Positions 54,429 through 63,185 of a stretch of DNA of 64,000 nt are shown here, in pieces (position 1 is the stretch's first letter; each line of letters starts with the position of its first letter). The stretch is from Solwaraspora sp. WMMD792 (lineage in GTDB: Bacteria; Actinomycetota; Actinomycetes; Mycobacteriales; Micromonosporaceae): the NCBI RefSeq assembly GCF_029626105.1, contig NZ_JARUBH010000009.1, forward strand, positions 5,332,001 through 5,396,000, read 5' to 3'. Under the pieces are notes generated by a model. The model made no database searches. It saw nothing but the letters and a program-made list of their open reading frames with translations, and had not been told where the DNA came from. The position numbers were made by a program, and so were the translations under genes.

Positions 54429-57400
54429 GCAGCACACCGGCCGTCGCCGTCCAGCCCGTCGTGAATTGGCCGCGTACCGCACAGGCAGGCAAACGTTACC
54501 TCGTGACCATCGACGCGGAAACCTCCGAGCCGATCGAATGGCCGTACGACCGCGAAGAGTTCATCATCGGCTGCGTCCTGGAGGGTGGTGACGCCTTCAC
54601 CATCGAGGCTCTCGGCAGCACCAGCTTGGTACTGCACCGATTCGGCGGCACGTACGGCCCTGTCCGGTTCGTTGCACAGGCGGAGCGCAACCCCAACGCC
54701 GACGGCTCGGACATGCTGCGCTTGACACTGCTCACAGAGGGCGGGCTACCGCTTCCTCTGATTCCACTGCCGGTGCTGCCCGAGGGCACCAATGGTATCG
54801 ATACGTCAACGGCATCTCTTCGGTGGTCAGCGCCGGCACAATCGACGCCGACGCCGACGATCCGAACCCGAGAAATGGACGCAACGGTACGGCAGGTAGC
54901 CAAGCGGACGGCATTGCTCATCGGCGTCAACAGCCACGGGTTGCATGGACCGGAAAATGATCTACCGACTATGGCACCGGCGTTGGCCGATTATGGTTTC
55001 GAGACAACAATGCTGTCCGGCGCCGACGCGACCCGCGCGCGCATCCTCACCGCCTACGAAAGGCTCATCGAGGAGGCCGGACCGGATGACGCCGTGTTCA
55101 TCTTCTACAGCGGGCAAGGCGGCGCAACGACCATTCGCCGGCCCCCGGGGTCGGGCCGAACAGACGGCCTTTCACACCTCCACGTTCCCTTTATCACACC
55201 GGCCAACTACGACAATGTTGGAAGCTTCGAGGGTATCACGACGATCGAGATCGCCAGGCTGCTTACCCGACTAGCAGCGAAGACGCCGAACGTCGTCGCC
55301 GCGTACGACTGCAGCAACGGGGCCCATGCCCCGCATTTGGTGCCCGCCACATACCGCGCGGATCTTCAGGGACTTACACCCGTGCCCGATGCAGTCGAAA
55401 GACATGTTATCGCGCTCGGTGCAGCGGTACTTGAGCCTGTTGACCCCAACGTTGTACAACTACACGGATGCAGTCCGGGTGAGCACGGTTACGAAGCGCC
55501 AGACGGCAACGGCTCGATGACAGGCGTTTTTAGCCTAGCTCTGGCGCGTGCACTGAAAGAAGCCGTAGGCTTGCAGCTAAGCTGGAGCGCACTTGTTGAT
55601 CATGTCCGCCGACTTATCAGAGCCAGGGGCACTGATCAGTGGCCGACTATTACCGGACCGGCCCAACGCCTGCTCTTCAGTGCGGCGGAGGCAGAGCAGG
55701 AAACTAGCCTGCCCGTGATCGTCGAGGACTCCAGCCAGCTACGGATCCTCGGCGCCCCACTACTCGGCGTCCGAACTGGCGACGAATTTGCCCTCATGCC
55801 ACCCGGAGCGACCGGTCCAGATGCCGTGAACATGATCGGCGAGGCGATCGTCGAGCATGTGGCGGCCACCGATGCATGGGCCCGGTTGCGACTGCGAGAG
55901 TCAGTTACGGCCATTCCGATTGACGCGCGGGCCCATCGGGTCAAGGCAGCCGCACCGCTGTTACCCGTGCAGTTACCGCCATCAGGTAGCGACCACGACG
56001 AACTCATCGCGGCAGTAACAGCCAGTCCGCTACTGCGGCCAGCCTACATGGAGGCTTTTGAGTATGAAGTATGCGTCGACGAAGGCGGCACCGCAACTAT
56101 CAATGACCGACTTGGACCACTTACCGACCCAATTCCGGCCACAGCATGGCGGACTGTTTTAACGCAACTAGAGCGACTTGCCCGAGCGGCAGCACTCCGA
56201 TCATTCGCGGAAGACTCTCGTTCGACACTGGAGGACCTGCTCTACTTGAAGTGGGGCACAGTGGAAGACGGTCGCCTAATATCGCACCAACTCTCAGGAA
56301 CATATCTTCATGTCGGACAATCTATATACCTTCAACTTTTCAACATGAGCGCGAAGACGCTCTTCGTTTCTGTAGTTGACATCGGCGTCGCGGCCACCAT
56401 CACCCTTATAAATAAGCGAGCCCCCGCAGGTATCCGACTCGCCCCTGGCCAAGAGTACGTACTCGGGCAGAGCGAGAATGGCGATCTCGAGGGTTTGCGG
56501 CTAATCTGGCCAGATCATCTGAGTCCCTCACATGCCCGAACCGAGACGATCCTGATCCTCACCACATCCCGGCCCCAGGATGTTGCAGTGCTCGAACAGC
56601 AAGGCGTCCGATCGGTGTCAGGTGATGCCCGTTCAACTCTTTCGCAACGACTGACGCAACTGGTGCTTGGAGGATCCCGCGACGCAGCGCGCACCCGTGA
56701 GAGTGCGTCTCTATACTCTGTCCGCTCCATCGATTTCCTATTAGACCCACGTCCAGCAGCAAAGACTCACCGGCGGTCGAAGAACTCACTCCACTCTGCT
56801 CGTCATGTCGACAGTCAAGGCACAGTGAGGCAGCGGATCGGCCACGGGCGGCCATACACCGAGGGGCGCGCTGCGGCCTCAACAGCGTTCACCGAGTCCG
56901 TCGAGTACTACCGCCAACTCGCGGCTAAGAATCCAGGCATCTATCTATCTGACCTCGCGATGTCGTTGAACAACTGGTCGAACAGGTTGGCCGGGGTGGG
57001 TCGGTGGGAGGAGGGCCTGGCCGCGATCGAGGAGGCCATCACCATCTACCGCCGGCTGGCCGACGCCAACCCCACCGCCTACCTGCCCGACCTCGCCGGA
57101 TCGTTGAACAACTGGTCGGTTGATCTGGGTGAGGTGGGTCGGCGGGAGGAGGGCCTGGCCGCGATCGAGGAAGCCATCACCATCTACCGCCGGCTGGCCG
57201 ACGCCAACCCCACCGCCTACCTGCCCGACCTCGCCGGATCGTTGAACAACTGGTCGGTTGATCTGGGTGAGGTGGGTCGGCGGGAGGAGGGCCTGGCCGC
57301 GATCGAGGAAGCCATCACCATCTACCGCCGGCTGGCCGACGCCAACCCCACCGCCTACCTGCCCGACCTCGCGATGTCATTGAACAACTGGTCGAACAGG

Positions 57401-58315
57401 TTGGCCGGGGTGGGTCGGCGGGAGGAGGGCCTGGCCGCGATCGAGGAAGCCATCACCATCCGCCGCCGGCTGGCCGACGCCAACCCCACCGCCTACCTGC
57501 CCGACCTCGCGATGTCATTGAACAACTGGTCGGTGCGGTTGGCCGGGGTGGGTCGGCGGGAGGAGGGCCTGGCCGCGATCGAGGAAGCCATCACCATCCG
57601 CCGCCGGCTGGCCGACGCCAACCCCACCGCCTACCTGCCCGACCTCGCCGGATCGTTGAACAACTGGTCGGTTGATCTGGGTGAGGTGGGTCGGCGGGAG
57701 GAGGGCCTGGCCGCGATCGAGGAAGCCATCACCATCTACCGCCGGCTGGCCGACGCCAACCCCACCGCCTACCTGCCCGACCTCGCGATGTCATTGAACA
57801 ACTGGTCGAACAGGTTGGCCGGGGTGGGTCGGCGGGAGGAGGGCCTGGCCGCGATCGAGGAGGCCATCACCATCTACCGCCGGCTGGCCGACGCCAACCC
57901 CACCGCCTACCTGCCCGACCTCGCCGGATCGTTGAACAACTGGTCGGTTGATCTGGGTGAGGTGGGTCGGCGGGAGGAGGGCCTGGCCGCGATCGAGGAA
58001 GCCATCACCATCCGCCGCCGGCTGGCCGACGCCAACCCCACCGCCTACCTGCCCGACCTCGCCGGATCGTTGAACAACTGGTCGGTTGATCTGGGTGAGG
58101 TGGGTCGGCGGGAGGAGGGCCTGGCCGCGATCGAGGAAGCCATCACCATCTACCGCCGGCTGGCCGACGCCAACCCCACCGCCTACCTGCCCGACCTCGC
58201 GATGTCATTGAACAATCGATCGCACGTACTCAGCGCACTTGGCAGGGATAGTGAGGCAGTAGCTGATTCTGAAATGGCGGAACGCCTAATACGGCAGCCG
58301 CCATTAGGGCTGTGA
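54425..58315 (+). CDS. Caspase-like (probably inactive) protein with DUF4384-like region and TPR repeats
   Basis: 1296 residues, GTG overlapping the CHAT stop. Residues 1-130 form a beta-rich domain (RYLVTIDAETSEPIEWPYDR). 155-400 is a peptidase C14 fold: RTALLIGVNSHGLHGPENDL, DDAVFIFYSGQGG and VVAAYDCSNGAHA. The catalytic SGHG is SGQG (H to Q, residue 231) and the D-x-C-H-S-G box is D-C-S-N-G (Cys position is Ser 297), so both catalytic residues seem lost. 400-800 includes a DUF4384-like module (GTYLHVGQSIYLQLFNMSAK). 820-1280 is TPR, with nine near-identical 46-residue units. Parts of 54.9-56.9 kb are less GC-rich than neighbours, suggesting separate ancestry. Likely scaffold or sensor for the CHAT enzyme. 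Confidence 0.85.
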   Translation: MSSTPAVAVQPVVNWPRTAQAGKRYLVTIDAETSEPIEWPYDREEFIIGCVLEGGDAFTIEALGSTSLVLHRFGGTYGPVRFVAQAERNPNADGSDMLRLTLLTEGGLPLPLIPLPVLPEGTNGIDTSTASLRWSAPAQSTPTPTIRTREMDATVRQVAKRTALLIGVNSHGLHGPENDLPTMAPALADYGFETTMLSGADATRARILTAYERLIEEAGPDDAVFIFYSGQGGATTIRRPPGSGRTDGLSHLHVPFITPANYDNVGSFEGITTIEIARLLTRLAAKTPNVVAAYDCSNGAHAPHLVPATYRADLQGLTPVPDAVERHVIALGAAVLEPVDPNVVQLHGCSPGEHGYEAPDGNGSMTGVFSLALARALKEAVGLQLSWSALVDHVRRLIRARGTDQWPTITGPAQRLLFSAAEAEQETSLPVIVEDSSQLRILGAPLLGVRTGDEFALMPPGATGPDAVNMIGEAIVEHVAATDAWARLRLRESVTAIPIDARAHRVKAAAPLLPVQLPPSGSDHDELIAAVTASPLLRPAYMEAFEYEVCVDEGGTATINDRLGPLTDPIPATAWRTVLTQLERLARAAALRSFAEDSRSTLEDLLYLKWGTVEDGRLISHQLSGTYLHVGQSIYLQLFNMSAKTLFVSVVDIGVAATITLINKRAPAGIRLAPGQEYVLGQSENGDLEGLRLIWPDHLSPSHARTETILILTTSRPQDVAVLEQQGVRSVSGDARSTLSQRLTQLVLGGSRDAARTRESASLYSVRSIDFLLDPRPAAKTHRRSKNSLHSARHVDSQGTVRQRIGHGRPYTEGRAAASTAFTESVEYYRQLAAKNPGIYLSDLAMSLNNWSNRLAGVGRWEEGLAAIEEAITIYRRLADANPTAYLPDLAGSLNNWSVDLGEVGRREEGLAAIEEAITIYRRLADANPTAYLPDLAGSLNNWSVDLGEVGRREEGLAAIEEAITIYRRLADANPTAYLPDLAMSLNNWSNRLAGVGRREEGLAAIEEAITIRRRLADANPTAYLPDLAMSLNNWSVRLAGVGRREEGLAAIEEAITIRRRLADANPTAYLPDLAGSLNNWSVDLGEVGRREEGLAAIEEAITIYRRLADANPTAYLPDLAMSLNNWSNRLAGVGRREEGLAAIEEAITIYRRLADANPTAYLPDLAGSLNNWSVDLGEVGRREEGLAAIEEAITIRRRLADANPTAYLPDLAGSLNNWSVDLGEVGRREEGLAAIEEAITIYRRLADANPTAYLPDLAMSLNNRSHVLSALGRDSEAVADSEMAERLIRQPPLGL
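56999..58240 (+). repeat. Nine tandem 138-bp units encoding TPR motifs
   Basis: Units start at 56999 and every 138 bp up to 58103, each encoding 46 residues (GRREEGLAAIEEAITIYRRL, then ADANPTAYLPDLAGSLNNWS and VDLGEV). Only a few positions vary: IYRR or IRRR, LAGS or LAMS, and WSVDLGEV, WSNRLAGV or WSVRLAGV, mixed like cassettes. The last unit diverges (NNRSHVLSAL). Identity at silent positions points to recent duplication and recombination. Confidence 0.95.
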
Positions 58316-58383
58316 CCAGGTAGGACGGGTCGGCAGGGGTGGTGCAACGCAGACGCAGCCGCCTGCTGATCATGTGTTTGTGA
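58268..58383. repeat. 116-bp direct repeat, left copy (IS1634 target duplication)
   Basis: Identical to 60033-60148. It covers the last 48 bp of the caspase/TPR gene and 68 bp downstream. IS1634-type elements are known for very long, variable target duplications. Confidence 0.9.
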
Positions 58384-60032
58384 CCCGAGTCTTATCAAAT
58401 TAGTGCGCACCTGGGTGGGCGTGGATGGTCTTGAGGGCGTGGCGGAGGTCGTCGGGTAGGGGGTCGGCTGCGGTGAGGGTGTGGTCGCCGGCCTGGATGC
58501 GGATGGTGCGGTAGCGGCGGGCGGTCCGGACGAACTTCCTGATCGACCAGCCGGTGCGGTCCTCGATCCATCTGGCGACGGCCAGGGCGGCGAACACGAT
58601 CGTCAGGTGCGCCTCGATGGACTCGCGTTTGTGGTGGTAGATCGGCCGGGCAGCGAGGTCGTGCTTGGACATCCGGAACGACTTCTCGATCTGGAACAGC
58701 CGGTGGTAGGCGTCGATCACGAACCCAGCGGTGACCGGTGCCCCGTCAGGGCTGGTCGTGAGGTTGGTGGCATAGCCTTTCAGCCCGGCCAGGGCGCGGG
58801 CCTTCGCCTCCAGGGTCCGGTTGACGGTCCTGGTCTCCCCGGCCAGGTGGATGAACCGGTTGCGTTTCACCGGGGCCTTGCCCGCCACCGCCTTGACGGC
58901 CTTCGCGACCTGCTCGTCGATGCCGCGCAGGGTGCGTCGGGCCCGGTCCGCCTTGTACTGGTAGTAGATGACCTGGTCGCGGCGTCGGTCGCCGGGGCCG
59001 GCGGGCCACGGCTGGCAGAACACGTGCCCGTCACCGATCTCCTGGCCGGGGTGCTCACGCCGCCACTCGGACACCACGTAGGGAACCTCGGCGATACGGG
59101 CGCCGAGGATGAACGACAACCCGGCGTCCTCGATCGCGCGCTGGTTCGCCGCCGAGATCATCCCCGCGTCGGCCACGACCGTGACATCGGGCAGCCGGTG
59201 CGCGTCCATGAACGACCGGATGGTCGGCACCATCGTCAACGTCTCGGCCTTGTTGCCCTCGAACGCCTCGACCATCAGCGGGAACCCGCCCGCGTCGGTC
59301 AGCAGCCCGATCGTGATCTGCGGTTCGAGGCGGCGTTCCTTGGAGAACCCGGACTCGCGGAACCCGTCACCGGTGTCGGTCTCGAAGTACAGGGTCGACA
59401 CGTCGTACAGCACCAACGACGCCGGTCCCAGCCGGGCGTGCGCCGCGCACGCCGCCGACAGGCGTTGACGCCAGCCGGCCTTGGCGTACTGCGGCAGGCG
59501 GCGGTTCACCGTCGGATACGACACCGCGTCGACGCCGACCTCGTCCAGGACCCGCAGGCTGTCCTGCTTACTGGTCGGCTCGATGATCCGGGCCAGGACC
59601 AGCTGCCGGAACACCTCGTCACCGCCGGTCGCCTCGGCGAACCCGAGCTGGTCGTAGCCGCGGCACAACGCGTCCCACAGGTGCCCATCCGCGAACTCGT
59701 GATCTCCAACGGACCGCCCGCGTCCGAACTGTCGTCCAGCCCCAGGTCGAGCTCGCCCTGACCCGCCGCCAACCGCTGCCGCGCGACCGACTTCAACACC
59801 GCGAGCTGCGTCTCGTCGTGCGCCGACCCGATGTGCTCGATATCGCGTGACCCCCGCCGCGAGGAGTGCACGATCTGCACGGCCCTCGCACCCGAAGCCG
59901 TCTTCACAGTCCGGACGTACGGCGACACACCCGACAGCCTAGACGCCACGGTTTAGTGCACATCCACCACACCAAAACCCCAGGTCAGCGAACTACGGTC
60001 CGCCAAAACCCAGCCCCGTGATAAGAGTCAGG
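58384..60032 (-). mobile_element. IS1634-family element
   Basis: 1649 bp, with ends CCCGAGTCTTATCA and, reversed, CCTGACTCTTATCA, and one transposase gene on the minus strand. Flanked by a perfect 116-bp direct repeat (58268-58383, 60033-60148). Confidence 0.88.
58400..59949 (-). pseudogene. IS1634-family transposase, frameshifted
   Basis: The N-terminal part (GVSPYVRTVKTASGARAVQI, HIGSAHDETQLAVLKSVARQ, GELDLGLDDSSDAGGP) and the main part (HLWDALCRGYDQLGFAEATG, SLVLYDVSTLYFETDTGDGF, DVTVVADAGMISAANQ, AYHRLFQIEKSFRMSKHDLA) are in different frames; the shift is near 59700. One base change would restore a 516-residue protein. It could also be a sequencing error or a programmed shift. Confidence 0.85.
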
Positions 60033-60148
60033 TCTGAAATGGCGGAACGCCTAATACGGCAGCCGCCATTAGGGCTGTGACCAGGTAGGACGGGTCGGCA
60101 GGGGTGGTGCAACGCAGACGCAGCCGCCTGCTGATCATGTGTTTGTGA
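60033..60148. repeat. 116-bp direct repeat, right copy (IS1634 target duplication)
   Basis: Perfect copy of 58268-58383; carries a second, non-coding copy of the end of the caspase/TPR gene. Confidence 0.9.
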
Positions 60149-60182
60149 GAACTACAAGATCGAAGGCTGCTGCTGCCAGGGT

Positions 60183-61445
60183 TGTACCTGCCGAAAATGT
60201 CATCCGGGCAGGTCAGACGGCATGTTCGTATTCGTGGAGGATGCCGCCGAGGCGGTCGCGTCGGTGGATGCTCAGGCGGGCGAGACGGTCCGGGTCGGTG
60301 ATCGCTTCGGGTAGCGGTGCGAGTGGTCGGGCGTTGGCGATGCCCTGATGAGGGCGATGCTCGTTGTAGAAGACCTCGTACTCGCGGAGCGCGTGTAGCA
60401 GGTGCCGCTGGTTGAGGATCAGGGTCTGGTCGAGGAGTTCACGCCGGCAGGTCCGGACCCAGCGTTCCATCACCGCGTTCATCCTGGGTACCCGGACTCC
60501 GCTGATGACCATGTCGATACCGGCGTCGGCGAGGACGGTGTCGAACAGGACCAGGTACTTGCCGTCCCTGTCCCGGATCATGTAACTCACCTGGCAGCCG
60601 GCGTCTTCCAGGTCCATCACCAGGTTGCATGCAGTCTGGGTCACCCAACCTGCGGTCGGGTGCGCTGTCACGCCGAGGACTCGGATGCGGCGGGTGGCGT
60701 GCTCGATGATGGCCAAGACGTAGAGGCGGGTGCCGGTCAGGGTGGTCGTCTCGAAGAAGTCGGCGACGATGATGGCGTGGGCCTGGGAGCGTAGGAACGC
60801 CGCCCATATGCTGCTGGTGCGCTGAGGTGCCGGATCGACGCCCGCCTCTTTCAGGATCTCCCAGACGGTGGACGCGGCGACCTTGACGCCGAAGACGAGC
60901 AGTTCGCCGTGGATACGGCGGTATCCCCAAGTGCTGTTCTCCGAGGCCAGGCGCAGGACCAGCCGGCGGATCGACCGGACGGTTCGTGGCCGCCCGGCCT
61001 GGTGAGGCCGGGAACGGCGGGCGTACCGCCGGGCGATCAGGTACCGGTGCCAGCGCAACACGGTCTCCGGGCGCACCAGCAACCGCAGATGGTTGCGCAG
61101 GGTTCGCGGCAGCGGATGCAGCAGAGCCGCCAGCCACGCCCGATCCGCAGGGGTGAACCGGACCCGGTCGCCGTGCAGTTGCCGTTCGAGCACCATGATC
61201 TGGTGCCGCAGGGCGAGGATTTCGGCGTCCTTGTCGCGGTCGCTCATCGGCAGCAGCCGCAGCAGGGCCAGAGTGCTGGTCACGCCGAGGTAGGCCAGTC
61301 GAAACAGCACACCCCATCGTCGCGCAGCTCTCGACGTCGACCGCTGTCGCGATTCAGCCGCCTGAGTCCGCGCCGGAACCGACCACTCCAAGGCTTGCTG
61401 ATCAACAAGCTGCGACCAGGAGGGATGAGGTTTTCGGCATCTACA
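60183..61445 (-). mobile_element. rve-type IS (copy B), complete
   Basis: About 1263 bp, with ends TGTACCTGCCGAAAATG and, reversed, TGTAGATGCCGAAAACC, the same terminal repeats as copy A at 42849-46666. One intact transposase. No target duplication was recognised. Confidence 0.85.
60213..61310 (-). CDS. rve integrase-core transposase, copy B
   Basis: 365 residues from the GTG at 61310. N-terminal HTH region (AEILALRHQIMVLERQLHGD, RPRTVRSIRRLVLRLASENS), DDE core (ADFFETTTLTGTRLYVLAII, YMIRDRDGKYLVLFDTVLAD, RVPRMNAVMERWVRTCRREL). Full length, unlike copy A, so this is the likely active member. Confidence 0.92.
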   Translation of the reverse strand: MLFRLAYLGVTSTLALLRLLPMSDRDKDAEILALRHQIMVLERQLHGDRVRFTPADRAWLAALLHPLPRTLRNHLRLLVRPETVLRWHRYLIARRYARRSRPHQAGRPRTVRSIRRLVLRLASENSTWGYRRIHGELLVFGVKVAASTVWEILKEAGVDPAPQRTSSIWAAFLRSQAHAIIVADFFETTTLTGTRLYVLAIIEHATRRIRVLGVTAHPTAGWVTQTACNLVMDLEDAGCQVSYMIRDRDGKYLVLFDTVLADAGIDMVISGVRVPRMNAVMERWVRTCRRELLDQTLILNQRHLLHALREYEVFYNEHRPHQGIANARPLAPLPEAITDPDRLARLSIHRRDRLGGILHEYEHAV

Positions 61446-61485
61446 GCGTCGATCGTCTTTGTCTGCCCGTTTCCCGCCGATGCGG

Positions 61486-61842
61486 TCAGGCCGCGTCGGC
61501 ACGGCCCTCGCCGGTGTGCGCGGTGACAATGCGGCGGAGCACATCGAGGGCCTGCTCGGCCTCGTGCTGGCCGACCGGCGCGGTGCGGGTCGCCACGTAC
61601 CCGGTCAGGGCGTCGCGGATGACGTCGGACCGGCGGGTAGCCGACTCTCCGGCGATGCGGTCGAGCTGCTCGACGAGCGCGACGGGCAGCCGGATGCTCA
61701 CCAGCATCATCGGCGCCTCCGGTACGCCACCGGTCGCCGGCACCGCGGTCATCGACCTGATCACCGGCGCCAGGCTGTCGGTGTTCTGAAACCAGGTGAT
61801 GACCTCGTCCTTGCTCATCCGGTCGAAATCCGGCTCACTCAC
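61486..61842 (-). CDS. Ribbon-helix-helix antitoxin
   Basis: 118 residues, GTG at 61842 overlapping the stop of the upstream toxin-like gene. A C-terminal half RHH domain (MMLVSIRLPVALVEQLDRIA, then TRRSDVIRDALTGYVA) would bind the operator as a dimer. The N-terminus (DFDRMSKDEVITWFQNTDSL) probably wraps the toxin. Toxin-first order resembles brnTA. Confidence 0.82.
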   Translation of the reverse strand: MSEPDFDRMSKDEVITWFQNTDSLAPVIRSMTAVPATGGVPEAPMMLVSIRLPVALVEQLDRIAGESATRRSDVIRDALTGYVATRTAPVGQHEAEQALDVLRRIVTAHTGEGRADAA

Positions 61843-62138
61843 AGGACCCGCCTCCTCCACTCGTCCAGGTCCGCGCCGCCCAAGGCACGAACCCCCATGA
61901 TCTTGTACGTCCCCGTGCCACCGATCCGGTCACACAACACGGCGATCACCCGGCCACTGTCGGCCAACCCCATGACGATAAGCAGCAGGTCCCCGACCAC
62001 CCGCTCATGACGCAGACCCGACGGGGCATACAACGCCTCGGTCGCCTCACCGACACCGACGTCGTTCCGACGAGCATTGGCCAGGCCCTCGTCGGTCCAC
62101 ACATACTCGCGTTCCCCCACCCACCGACCGTAACACAT
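61839..62138 (-). CDS. BrnT-like toxin (tentative)
   Basis: 99 residues from the ATG at 62138. VGEREYVWTDEGLANARRND and VGEATEALYAPSGLRHERVV resemble the BrnT pattern W(D/T)E..N..K/RH.V...EA, and VIAVLCDRIGGTGTYKIMGV with RALGGADLDEWRRR matches its C-terminal half. Such toxins are ribonucleases. Paired with an RHH antitoxin by a four-base overlap. The similarity is at motif level only. Confidence 0.65.
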   Translation of the reverse strand: MCYGRWVGEREYVWTDEGLANARRNDVGVGEATEALYAPSGLRHERVVGDLLLIVMGLADSGRVIAVLCDRIGGTGTYKIMGVRALGGADLDEWRRRVL

Positions 62139-62649
62139 CGTAATACGCGCTGTCGGCCGGACAGGCGACGACGCCCCACTCGTGCGTGCGAGGAACACCC
62201 CCATACGACTACCACCCCTACCGATTCCCCCACCCGCATACCACCGGACCCGGCGAGACACGGTCAACCGCCCCGCGACACCCCGCCGAGAGGACCGTCG
62301 CCGCGCACCTGCCCAACAGTCACAAGGAAGACCGGGAAGGACGACCCCGATGAGGCGGCAAGGGTGGGCGCAGTCCCGGCGGTCGAACCAGACATCGGCC
62401 ACCAGCGGCGAACGCGGTGCTCCATGGGTGCTCGAACGTCGGGGAACCGGCACGGACGCACAGGGATCCAGCCGGAGCTCGCGGCTTCCCCGATCCGCCG
62501 AGTTCGTTCACGCATGTCGATGGCGAGGCCCCGCATGGCCGGGACCTGGGCGGACACACCAAGATCGGGCCGGACTGAACTGGTTGCCGTCGGACCATTT
62601 CAGGGCTAGAGTCGAAATAGGATAGCCTTGATTGTCTGCTTTGGACCAA
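62139..62649. other. Right island margin, no supported gene
   Basis: About 510 bp between the toxin gene and attR. Several open frames exist on both strands, but none has a ribosome site, a family motif or protein-like composition. The last 60 bases before attR are AT-richer. Confidence 0.4.
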
Positions 62650-62733
62650 GGATCAGAAGGTTAGGGGTTCGAGTCCCTTCGGGCGCGCGAGATCAACAGG
62701 GGTCTGACCTGCCGAAACGGCAGTCAGGCCCTT
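62650..62733 (+). repeat. attR-type direct repeat (right end of the island)
   Basis: 84 bp identical to 20349-20432: the 3' half of tRNA-Arg(ACG) from the anticodon loop, plus its terminator hairpin. The 5' half of the tRNA is absent, so this is not a tRNA gene. Confidence 0.92.
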
Positions 62734-63063
62734 CTTGCTGTCCGGCCGGTGTGGGTGCCACCCGGGGGTCATCACACTCCGTGACATCGCGTTCCGCTGT
62801 GGGGTGTTGACCTGCGGCTTCTCCTGCTTCGCGGGTGCCTGTTGGACCGGAGTACCTGTTGCGGGTCGGGGTTGACGGCGGTTACGCCGGCCCTTGTCGC
62901 GCATCTTGGCGCGGGTGCGGCGTGCGGCCGAGAGGACGAGGCGGGCGGTGGCGTCGGCACTTCGTCTCTGGGCGTAGGGCAGGACGCTGGTGTAGGTGTC
63001 GGCGGTGACCAGGATACTGGAGTGGCCTGTTTTCCCGCCGTGACCTGGCGTTTTGAAGATCGT
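62653..63063 (-). pseudogene. Tyrosine-recombinase integrase, C-terminal remnant
   Basis: The minus-strand frame from about 63063 gives AEQPDTIFKTPGHGGKTGHS and then SILVTADTYTSVLPYAQRRS, matching the last conserved box of phage-type integrases (LGHSSIxxTxDTYxSVLP, with His and catalytic Tyr). It continues through a basic tail (KMRDKGRRNRRQPRP) into the att repeat. The N-terminal domain, catalytic Arg and most of the core are missing. It lies on the outer side of attR. Confidence 0.8.
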
Positions 63064-63185
63064 GTCAGGCTGCTCGGCGGCGCTCGTTGTTGATCACCAT
63101 GTGGTCGGTGCCATCGTCGCGGAGGCTGCGTCCCCAGCGCTCGATGGAGCAGTTGGCCTGCGGGGTCGGGGGCGGGGACCGACGA

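Noticed and set aside
58481-59761. Plus-strand frame opposite the IS1634 transposase
   Set aside because: Composition is typical of an antisense frame and the other strand is a clear transposase.
62007-62625. Open frames between the toxin gene and attR
   Set aside because: No ribosome site, motif or natural amino-acid composition in any frame.
20433-62649. The island as an integrative conjugative element (AICE)
   Set aside because: No FtsK/SpoIIIE-type translocase, replication initiator, excisionase or intact integrase is present between the repeats.
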